Assembly: GCA_949298005.1 (NCBI GenBank)
Contig: CASFUN010000013.1
Span: 1 to 19,835, forward strand
Length of the DNA: 19,835 bases
Direction of reading: 5' to 3'
Source: an uncultured Alphaproteobacteria bacterium
GTDB lineage: Bacteria > Pseudomonadota > Alphaproteobacteria > Rickettsiales > UBA1997
In this document: positions 1 through 8,200 of the stretch, piece after piece
How the letters are laid out: every line of letters begins with the position of its first letter
Numbering within the stretch: the stretch's first letter is position 1
Made by a program: the position numbers and the translations under genes
The notes under the pieces: model-generated
What the model was told of the DNA's origin: nothing
Databases searched by the model: none
Seen by the model: the letters and a program-made list of their open reading frames with translations, nothing else

Positions 1-11
1 CTTAGTTTAAG

Positions 12-42
12 AAAAAACACCTATTAAAAGTGGGTGTTTTTT
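12..42 (-). terminator. Symmetrical hairpin terminator closing the minus-strand gene run
   Basis: A perfect 10-bp stem, AAAAAACACC (12-21) against GGTGTTTTTT (33-42), encloses an 11-nt loop. The stem is A-rich on one side and T-rich on the other, so it would work as a rho-independent terminator in either direction. It lies 20 nt past the last readable codon of the glycosyltransferase pseudogene and is the natural end of the minus-strand transcript. It could also serve a plus-strand or minus-strand gene beyond the left edge. Confidence 0.7.
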
Positions 43-62
43 ATTGTTTATATATTTATTCT

Positions 63-1149
63 TTATTTAATAATTTCTATAAACTTTATCAATTTTTCAG
101 TATTTTTAATTTTTCTTTTATATTTAGTCATTCTTTTTTTTGACTTATATATTTTACTACAGATTTTATATCTAACAAGTTGCAGTTTTGATTTAAATTT
201 TTTCGTAAATACCAATTCTCTCTTTTCACTTTTAAAAAATGGACTCCTGAAGGAAGTTTTGATCCAATTTAAATATTGGTTTAATTTCAGTGTTCCAAGG
301 CTTTCCTCCTCCATAAAAGTGAAAAATTTTTGGATTAATTTTAACTTTGTTCAAATTACATGGATTAAAATTATATACATAATCTATATAGTATATTCTT
401 CTATAACAAATTTTGTTGATTGCATCTTGATCTGGATATAATGCATTCTTACATAATTTTACAAATTTAAGACTTTTTCCAACAAAATCATATTCATTAC
501 AACGATTAATATCATACAATATAATACCAGAATTTATATATAAAAAACTAGAATAATTTTTTATATTATATAATTTTGATAACCTGTTACTTTCTTCTAT
601 ACTGCCTTTTTTATTAATATCAAAAATTGGATCAAATTCAATATGTCTAACACCGCCTATTAAACAATTTCCTAAATTTGTATTATATAACTCTACTAAG
701 CTATCATTTATCAATATATCTCTGTATCAAGATAAATTACTTTCTCATAATTGTCGAATATTTCTGGAATAAAAAGTCTATTATACATTGATCTTGTAAT
801 ATAAGATATGATTTTTGGAGAATAAAATTTTATATCCTTATGTCTATTGAAATATTCACTTATATCTATAAACCGCACAGATACATTTTTAAAATCTTTC
901 ACTTGTTCTAACAACAATTTCTTACTTTTATCTTTAATTTTATCTTCAAGAATAACTATATCATAGTTATAATCTTTAGACATATTATTAGTTAAGGAGA
1001 TAATGGCTACACTTAAGTATTTAGCATAATTATTATCTGAAGCGAAAACTACTGGTATATTATTGTTATTAAATGCTGGTTGAAGTTCATCTATAACTAT
1101 ACTATCCTTGAGACACCTACTATATTTTGTTATTTTTAATAAACATCAT
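63..1149 (-). pseudogene. Glycosyltransferase family 8 (LgtC-like) pseudogene, multiply frameshifted
   Basis: Read across three frames, this is a full-length GT8 sugar transferase of the kind that adds hexose to lipopolysaccharide or other surface glycans. The N-terminal piece, readable from about 1145, contains IPVVFASDNNYAKYLSVA, then MSKDYNYDIVIL (ATG at 983), then SMYNRLFIPEIF and KVIYLDT. There it breaks: the codons read GAT ACA, two extra bases GA (721-722), then GAT ATA TTG. A 2-nt duplication has therefore destroyed the metal-binding DxD in YLDTD, giving a TGA at 711-713. The next frame continues INDSLVELYNTNLGN, YINSGIILYDINR, PDQDAINKI and HFYGGGKPW, all GT8 landmarks, then stops at 232. 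A second shift near 235-280 is needed to enter the lysine-rich C-terminal tail (SPFFKSEKREL onward, stop at 63). No ATG exists in the N-terminal frame; ATGs at 1149 and 1146 would need a third shift near 1125. It lies 78 nt downstream of nrdD. Confidence 0.88.
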
Positions 1150-1227
1150 TATACCCCATAAAAACCATTAATAATAAAATACTAACAAATAATTTAATAA
1201 TATTTCATAATTACTTTTCACAAATAA

Positions 1228-3348
1228 CTAACACTCCTTATTTTTAAATAACACTCTCTCACTGTGTTCACCTTTTTTACCAATATTAAAACTATCAAAT
1301 GGTCTATGATATCCCATAACCCTAGTCCAAACTTGAGTCTTTTTGCTGCATTTTGGACAAATAGGCTGTTCACCATTCAAATAACCATGACTAGTACATA
1401 CTGAGAAAACTGGTGTTATTGTTATATATGGTAATTTATAGTTAGTTAAGACTTTTTTAATAAGATTTTTAGCTGACTCACCATCTGGCAATCTTTCACT
1501 CATATACAGATGTAAAACCGTTCCACCAGTATATTTACATTGCAAATCATTTTGAAGATCTAAAGCTTCAAAAGGGTCATCAGTAAAATTAGCAGGAACT
1601 TGACTACTATTCGTATAATATATATTTTCACCAAAACCAGCCTGAATTATATCCGGAAATCTCTTTTTATCAATTTTAGCAAATCGATATGTCGTACCTT
1701 CAGCTGGAGTAGCTTCAAGATTATACAAATTACCAGTTTCTTCTTGGTATTTCCTTAATATATCTCTAATAAATTCCAAAACTTCTATAGCAAATTTCGT
1801 ACCATTTTCACTGGTTACATCTTCTCTATCATGTGTAAAATTTCTTATCATTTCATTAATACCATTCACACCTATAGTACTAAAATGATTTTTAAAACCT
1901 TTCAAATATCTTTTTGTATATGGATAAAAACCTCTGTCATATAGTTCTTGTACAAAAACTCTTTTCTTCTCTAAAGTTGACTTAGCTAGATCCATCAACC
2001 TGGTCAACCTAAAAAATAACGCATCTTTATTATCTTTACAAAGATAACCCAATCTAGCCATATTTATAGTAACAACACCTATAGAACCAGTCATTTCAGC
2101 AGAACCAAAAAGTCCATTTCCTCTTTTTAAGAGCTCTCTCAAATCTAGTTGTAATCTACAACACATACTTCTAACTGCATTAGGTTTATAAGCTTCAGGA
2201 TTAGGAACTCTTTCTCCCTTTTCATTTTCCATATATTGGCTACCAATAAAATTCTGAAAATAAGAACTTCCAATTTTAGCAGTATTTTCAAATAAAGCAT
2301 TTGCAGCTGGAGTGTTCCAATCAAAGTCCTCGGTTATATTTACAGTTGGTATCGGAAATGTAAAAGGTTGACCATCTTCATCGCCATGTGTCATAACTTC
2401 ATAGTATGCCACATCAATCATTTCCAATTCCTTTTGGAAATGTTTATATGTTAAATCTTCTAAAGAGTTTACTCCTCTTTCCTTAGCCTTTTTCAGTAAG
2501 TTATCATCATTAACATTTTTAAATAAATGAATACCATTACTGGTAGGTATTTGATTTCTCAAATCTTCTGGTACTGTAAAATCCATAGTTACATTTGTAA
2601 ATGGAGATTGCCCCCATCTTGCTGGTACATTAAGATTATATATAAAACTAGTTACTGCCTCTTTCACTTCCTTATGAGTTAAATTATCCTTAAAAACATA
2701 TGGCGCTAAATAAGTATCAAACGACGAAAAAGCTTGTGCTCCAGCCCATTCTGATTGTAAAATACCCAAAAAATTTGCCATTTGGCCAAGTGCAGTTCTA
2801 AAATGTCTAGGTGCTTTAGCCGAAACCCTGCCTCTTACACCATTAAATCCTTCATCCAACAGAGCCCTAAGTGACCAACCAGCACAATAACCAGTTAAAC
2901 AATCCAAATCATGTATATGATAATCACCATCTCTATGAGCAACACCTTCTTCTTCTGAATAAACATTATCTAACCAATAATTAGCAATAAGTTTACCAGA
3001 AATATTATTAATCATTCCTGCATTGCTATAACCGGTATTAGCATTGGCATTTATACGCCAATCTTCTTTATCAATATACTCTTGAATAGATATTTTTGAA
3101 CTTACTTTAGTATCCCTTTCAATTTTTTTATCTATCGACAGTTTTATAAATTCTTCTAATACTTTCGTTAAACCATCTTTAGCCAAAAGAACCTTTATTT
3201 TTTCTTCTATTTCAACAAAATCACTCTCATTTTCAAATTTGACTTTTTCCAATGTCTTATAAAAATTTGATAAAGAGCCTTCTCCTGATTTTTTAAAAGC
3301 CGCCGCAATCTTATCTCTTATAGCTGGTAGAATAGATACTTTATTCAT
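1228..3348 (-). CDS. nrdD: Anaerobic (class III) ribonucleoside-triphosphate reductase, glycyl radical enzyme
   Basis: Reduces ribonucleoside triphosphates to deoxyribonucleotides in the cytoplasm without oxygen, using a glycyl radical installed by the SAM enzyme NrdG (not in this window). The 706-residue protein has the family landmarks in order: RDGDYHIHDLDCLTGYCAGW, WGQSPFTNVTMDF, MCCRLQLDLREL (cysteines near residue 396), GSIGVVTINMARLGYL, and a zinc-site-like set Cys651, His654, Cys664, Cys667. The glycyl-radical motif RVMGY follows (Gly679), then FNIGKKGEHSERV. The N-terminus does not resemble an ATP-cone, so the usual allosteric domain seems to be missing. The ATG start is supported by the family-like length, though the ribosome binding site is weak. 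It ends in TAG at the place the family normally ends, which shows that TAG is a genuine stop here. It has its own 173-nt leader after radC. Rickettsiales are usually thought to use oxygen-dependent class I enzymes, so its presence is notable. Confidence 0.96.
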   Translation of the reverse strand: MNKVSILPAIRDKIAAAFKKSGEGSLSNFYKTLEKVKFENESDFVEIEEKIKVLLAKDGLTKVLEEFIKLSIDKKIERDTKVSSKISIQEYIDKEDWRINANANTGYSNAGMINNISGKLIANYWLDNVYSEEEGVAHRDGDYHIHDLDCLTGYCAGWSLRALLDEGFNGVRGRVSAKAPRHFRTALGQMANFLGILQSEWAGAQAFSSFDTYLAPYVFKDNLTHKEVKEAVTSFIYNLNVPARWGQSPFTNVTMDFTVPEDLRNQIPTSNGIHLFKNVNDDNLLKKAKERGVNSLEDLTYKHFQKELEMIDVAYYEVMTHGDEDGQPFTFPIPTVNITEDFDWNTPAANALFENTAKIGSSYFQNFIGSQYMENEKGERVPNPEAYKPNAVRSMCCRLQLDLRELLKRGNGLFGSAEMTGSIGVVTINMARLGYLCKDNKDALFFRLTRLMDLAKSTLEKKRVFVQELYDRGFYPYTKRYLKGFKNHFSTIGVNGINEMIRNFTHDREDVTSENGTKFAIEVLEFIRDILRKYQEETGNLYNLEATPAEGTTYRFAKIDKKRFPDIIQAGFGENIYYTNSSQVPANFTDDPFEALDLQNDLQCKYTGGTVLHLYMSERLPDGESAKNLIKKVLTNYKLPYITITPVFSVCTSHGYLNGEQPICPKCSKKTQVWTRVMGYHRPFDSFNIGKKGEHSERVLFKNKEC

Positions 3349-3363
3349 AATAAAACAACATAA

Positions 3364-3382
3364 ACACTTTTAAAGAAAGTGT
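3364..3382 (-). promoter_or_regulatory. Perfect inverted repeat in the nrdD leader
   Basis: ACACTTT (3364-3370) and AAAGTGT (3376-3382) form a perfect 7-bp inverted repeat around a 5-nt centre, 16 nt upstream of the nrdD ATG. It could be an operator or an RNA hairpin close to the ribosome binding region. The ACAC...GTGT ends resemble an NrdR box, but an NrdR half-site pair has 8 nt between ACAC and GTGT and this has 11, so that assignment is not secure. Confidence 0.45.
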
Positions 3383-3419
3383 ACCCATAAAGTAATTCAT
3401 TACAATAACATAAAATTAC

Positions 3420-3449
3420 AATATATTAACAAAAACGTATTGACATCAA
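3420..3449 (-). promoter_or_regulatory. Candidate sigma-70 promoter for nrdD
   Basis: On the minus strand, TTGATG (3444-3449) and TATATT (3420-3425) are spaced by 18 nt, a plausible -35/-10 pair about 70 nt upstream of the nrdD start. In DNA this AT-rich such matches arise often by chance, so this is only a candidate. The 3349-3521 gap is the one long non-coding stretch inside the left half of the gene run, which makes an independent nrdD promoter reasonable. Confidence 0.3.
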
Positions 3450-3474
3450 ATTAGATTGATTTTTCAACTAGCCG

Positions 3475-3492
3475 AAAAATAAGCTTATTTTT
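3475..3492. repeat. Perfect 18-bp palindrome between radC and nrdD
   Basis: AAAAATAAGCTTATTTTT is perfectly self-complementary with no spacer. It begins 30 nt past the radC stop on the minus strand. It could be a weak terminator for the upstream unit or a protein-binding site. As an RNA hairpin it would have an all-A/U stem, so termination would be poor. Confidence 0.4.
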
Positions 3493-3521
3493 ATAATTTA
3501 TACAACTAACTTTTTAGATAT

Positions 3522-4208
3522 TTATAACAAAAAATCACCAACTATTAGTTTATTTTTACTAAAGCTAAAACCACCCTTGCCAGAAACTATTATATGGTCA
3601 AATAACCTCAACTCAAGTTGATCAAGTAACACTTTAAGTTCCTTTGTTATTTTTATATTAGAAAGCGACAGCTCAAAATTACCAGAAGGATGATTATGCA
3701 CCAATATAACACCACAAGCACCATTTTGAGTAGCCTTAGTCACAATCATGTTCTTATAAACCTTAACTTCATTATGATTACCAGTATTCATTATCTCTTC
3801 ATTTACCAGCTCCATCTGACCATTGAAAAATAAAACTAACATTTCCTCCTTAACCATATGCCCTATCCTGGTTCTACAGTATTTCTCAACTTGATCAGAA
3901 TTATTAAGCACTAATCTATGTTTTTTTATATCCTCAAGAGATATTCTGACTAATATTTCATGTATCAACTGCAACATATTTATAGTAACCTACCCTACCC
4001 CGTCAATACTCAAGAGCTGATCCTTATCAGCATTTATCATACAATCTAAATTGCCAAATTTTTTCAGTAACATCTTAGCTAATGGTTTTGTATCCTTACG
4101 AGGAATTGCAAAAAACAGCAATATCTCTAACAATTCATAATCAGGCAATGATTCCTTTGAAATTAAAAATCTTCTTGGTAAATTCTGTCGGTGATTTGTA
4201 AATTGCAT
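3522..4208 (-). pseudogene. radC: RadC/JAB1-like DNA repair family protein, interrupted by an in-frame TAG
   Basis: The reading frame encodes a near full-length RadC (about 228 codons) in one frame, broken only by TAG at 3990-3992 (codon 73). Before it is the helix-hairpin-helix region: NHRQNLPRRFL, LPDYELLEILLFFAIPRKD, KPLAKMLLKKFG, LLSIDGVG. After it come NMLQLIHEILVRISLED and the JAMM/MPN domain with ILVHNHPSG (His171, His173) and HIIVSGKGGFSF. The stop falls where the family has GVGEA, so a single GAG-to-TAG change would explain it. The JAMM signature (HxH, seven residues, S, two residues, D) ends in Asn184 instead of Asp, so a metal ligand is also lost. Two peptides could still be made (3990-4208, and an internal ATG at 3977), but the broken signature argues for a decayed gene. 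Its ATG overlaps the previous gene's stop (TAATG), implying translational coupling. RadC's cellular role is unsettled even in model bacteria. Confidence 0.87.
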
Positions 4209-5221
4209 TATCTACTATCTATTTCGTATAAAATATTTGTAACGGTGTCGAATTTTCTATTTCCACAATCTATCTTAGCATCACCTTCTGTTGTATTGAT
4301 ATTTTTATCTCCAGGACACAATACTGCTAACTCTTTATTATAATGATCTCTCCAACAAAAACTATCTCCATAAGGAAAACTAACTGTTCCACCTCTATCA
4401 GCTCTTCTTTGTGTCGTTATACCAAAAGCACTAAATGTACCACTACAATATATTTTCCATACCAAACCATGACTATGATATTTGAAATTACTTGTTCTAC
4501 CACCATCATCATCCAATAAATTAGTACTCATATGACTATTATCACAGCTAAATGAAGCTCCATTATATCTATATGCATGCATATTACCAACTGAACAATT
4601 AGCTTGACTTCTACGGGCACCAATTTGAATACTATCGGTATTTTTTGAATGCCTTAAGTCTGCAACTTTTATAGTAACATAATAATCCCCAAGACCATCA
4701 GGATTAACATGAACTGTTTTTTCTCCAGAACATCTCTTTTTACAACTAGGATTACCTTCAACAATCCAACCTTCTGGTGTACATTTCATAATCATAAATA
4801 AACCTTTTTTAATTTTATCAGAATTATCTTTATCAAATTTATCTTTTGCTTCTAAATAGCTACTGTAAATTTCCTCACATTCTTCTTTTCCAGTTGAATA
4901 TTTTTTATTATAATAATTTATAACCTCTTTAATATTACATGTACTTGGGTCGGAACAATTTTTATTATCATCAGAATTTTCAATAAAAATATCTAAAAAA
5001 TATTTTTGATATCCATTTCTAACTGATTCTGTAATTAAATTTAAATCACAATCAGAAATAGTACTATCTTCTGAATACTCTTTACAAACTACCCCATCAC
5101 TATTAGAATAAGTTGTATAATTAAACAAAGCATTATTACCTTTCTCATCAAGAGGATATATAAACACTACATTATCACTCTCGTTAACAGCAATATTGGA
5201 ACAATCATTACTAAAATCCAT
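4208..5221 (-). CDS. Cysteine-rich 337-residue protein, probably the out-of-frame C-terminus of the giant exported protein
   Basis: No known domain is recognised. The protein has many cysteines and the same Asn/Asp/Tyr-rich composition as the giant upstream protein, but no signal peptide, although disulfide-type cysteine content suggests an exported location. It includes CTPEGWIVEGNPSC, matching the C-x3-G-x-W-x5/6-C motif repeated in the giant protein. Its C-terminal half (from GDYYVTIKVADLR to ELAVLC) is glycine-, serine- and aromatic-rich and could be a compact beta-structured domain. The annotated ATG overlaps the giant gene's TAA (TAATG), but the frame is open upstream to 5275. Adding one base to the A9 run at 5235-5243 joins the two proteins smoothly as ILIEKKNGEQIMDFSNDC. 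I therefore think this is the C-terminal domain of a single protein of about 4056 residues, made separately only if the A9 lesion is real and not bypassed. Confidence 0.75.
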   Translation of the reverse strand: MDFSNDCSNIAVNESDNVVFIYPLDEKGNNALFNYTTYSNSDGVVCKEYSEDSTISDCDLNLITESVRNGYQKYFLDIFIENSDDNKNCSDPSTCNIKEVINYYNKKYSTGKEECEEIYSSYLEAKDKFDKDNSDKIKKGLFMIMKCTPEGWIVEGNPSCKKRCSGEKTVHVNPDGLGDYYVTIKVADLRHSKNTDSIQIGARRSQANCSVGNMHAYRYNGASFSCDNSHMSTNLLDDDGGRTSNFKYHSHGLVWKIYCSGTFSAFGITTQRRADRGGTVSFPYGDSFCWRDHYNKELAVLCPGDKNINTTEGDAKIDCGNRKFDTVTNILYEIDSR

Positions 5222-8200
5222 TATTTGTTCACCATTTTTTTTTCTATTAAAATTTGTGCATCTGTTCCAATAAATTCAGTTAAAAAATCATTATAGTATT
5301 TCATTCTACAAACATTTTTTTCTTCTTTAAAATAATTCTCTACTTCATAAAAATTATAATACTTATTATATAATGACTTTATAGCATCATTATCACTCTC
5401 ACTTGGTTTAAAATTATTCATTAAATCAACACGTTTTAACTCAGCCGCTTCATTAAATTTATTTTTAAAATCACTAACTCTTATATAATAAGAAATAGCT
5501 ACTTTTTCTTCTTTATCATTAATAATTTTATTACAATTTTGTTCATCACCAGTCTTGATAAAAATTATTTCTTCTTCTTGACAAGGTTCAACTAAACACT
5601 TAAACAATTTGTGATTTTCGTCAGTAAATTTAGATCCATCACCCTCGCTTAACTCAGTAACATTTTCATCGCACAAATATAAATAAGATGAATCATTGTC
5701 GCCATAATTCAATAATTTTTTTGTTTCTTTCAAAGCGTACTCTTCAATAATAAGTACCTGTTCATTAATGTATTCGTGTATGGAATCTAGCTTTACATTA
5801 TTTTTTATTTCACCATCAACAATATCAATTTTACCAAAAATATTTTCCTTAATAAGGTTATTAGCCTTTTCTTTTGTATTTCCATCATTTATTGGTAAAT
5901 TATAATTAACTATATTCCTAATGTTATTAATTACATTAAATTTACTTTTATAATCATCGTTATACTTTATATACAAAGAATCACTAACTTTTTCATAACC
6001 ATCAACATTCGTTTTACTTATTGTATCCTTTGAATATAAATTATCAAAACAATTTACTATTTCAGTCTGATTATCTTTATCTTCGTCGTAGTAAGTATTA
6101 TAATTATATTCACCTGCTCCATCATTATAGATGTCTTGATTACTTTCGCACAAATTTCCAGTTATTCCTGTACCACCAGCATCTGTATATTGAACATATT
6201 TAATAGGACTATTCCCGCATACATTTTTTGGGCATTGGCTATTATAATCCCCATTCAAAGATTGAATAACAACAACATCATTAAATTCATAATAATCATC
6301 GCTTCCTTGTTTAGGAAGAGTAAAGATACCTGGTATGTAAGAATCACCTGATTGCAATGCCTTTAAGGCACTTTCACTTTTAACAATCCTAAGATTTTTT
6401 CTAGGGCAGCCCATTCTTACACAATAACCTTCTTCAGTATTCTCATATTTATCGCCATACTTTGCAATAAAGATATTACCACTATTTATAATTTCTTGCT
6501 CAGTTACAGCATTGCAATTAGTTTTAGCTATATCCCTGCAAAAAGTTTTAGGTAAATCTTCATATTGTAAATCACCATGTCTATTAGCATCATATGCATT
6601 GGCATCTTTATTATTTATTTTTCTAAATGAAGATTTATTATTATCATTCCAAACTTCATATGGCTCATTAGTAATACTATATGCATTTTCAGATCTTTTT
6701 CCAGTACACGTAACCTTTAAAGACTGCACAAAACCATAGGCCGAATAATTTTCATTATTACTCTCATAGTATAATTCAACGTTTTTATTCTTATCGAGAC
6801 TTGATTTATCATCTATAACGAATGCATAACCTTCAGGACATTTTAGTGTTGAAAACTTAGTATTACTATTAGTATTATTATACTTCTTATTTTCATTATC
6901 AACAAATTCCTTAACAAAACTTTCTGACCAACCTGTTTGATAATTATTGCCAACACCTCCACATGTTTTTGGCTGACAAGCATCCGCTAATGAATTAGTA
7001 TTACTTTTGCCTTTCAACAAATACTGATTACTTTTAACACTTTCATAAAGTTTTTGATCTTTATTAATTTCATCGTTAATCGGAGTAAATTTATACACAC
7101 TATTTTCTTCCTGACATGAAAAAATAGCCAATTTATTATAATAATCATTTTCGGAATTATTTTCAGAAATTTCATTATAAAAATATCTATTATCACAAGT
7201 TGCATATATTTGATGAGAGTAATATATTTTTTCTTCTCCACCTTTACCGCCTATTGTACCATCAATATTGATTGTTTTATTAGACAAATCATCCACACCA
7301 GCATTAATACTTCCTCCAGTTGCTTTTCTGATAACATAACCGCTTTCTACTATAACATTATTAATACTGTTATAAACCAAGTCAAGCTTACTTTCTGATG
7401 CATAGTGTTTAGCTAAACTACTAATTGTATAATCATTAACATTAGCCCCAAAACTAAAATTTAGTCTATCTATTCTACTATATAAATCACTAGAACTACA
7501 AACAAAACTATTGTTAGCTAAGCCATCAATTTTTAGATGAATATTATTGTTTTCTGTATCTCTTATTAGTTTGATACTACAAGTTTTAGGAATAAAATAT
7601 TTTTCTAATTTAAATGCGTTAAATGACCATCCAGCAATATAAGTACCTAATTTATCAGAACTATTACAAACCATTGATATTACACCATTACCACAACAAC
7701 CAGTAGAACTACAAGCAAATTCATTTTCACCTACCTTTATAGTTTCAAATCCACTAACACCTGTAATATTATTACAACTTATAGGAGAACCAGCTGTAGC
7801 ACCACCAGCACTAATAGTAAATAATTTATCAATTTCATTTATATTTCCTTTATTGTGTTGAACATATATCTCACTTAAAGTATTATTTAAATCATTCAAA
7901 GTAGTGTTAGACATATTATATTTTTTAATAAGTTTTGCCACATCTGAAACATATAAATCTAGATTAACGCAACTTTTCTCCAAAATACATCTATTTTCTA
8001 CTTTTCCCCAGGTTCCATCCTCATAGCATTTTCTTTTTGGCTTTATTGGTTTTTTATTGCTATCAACACTACTGTTAACATACTGTGTAGGATTACTTAC
8101 ATCTATTGTTTCATACTCTTTATTACATTCTCCTTCAACCTCGATATATCTTAAGCATTTACCATTGCTATCACAATCATAATTGTTGTTAATTTCTAAA

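Noticed and set aside
34..441. A 135-codon plus-strand ORF over the left end
   Set aside because: It runs antisense to the GT8 pseudogene, whose motifs are unmistakable, and its translation is an Ile/Phe/Leu-rich AT artefact without a ribosome binding site.
3364..3382. Inverted repeat called as an NrdR box
   Set aside because: ACAC and GTGT are 11 nt apart rather than the 8 nt of the known box, so it is reported only as an unassigned dyad.
3440..3445. A perfect TTGACA on the plus strand
   Set aside because: No -10 element follows at the right spacing and no plus-strand gene lies downstream; radC and its neighbours are on the other strand.
3475..3492. Palindrome called as a rho-independent terminator for radC
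   Set aside because: It has no loop, an all-A/T outer stem and a weak T-run, so it would be a poor terminator.
3990..3992. TAG in radC as a recoded sense codon
   Set aside because: nrdD ends in TAG at the place its family normally ends, and the radC JAMM domain has lost its Asp ligand, so simple decay is more likely.
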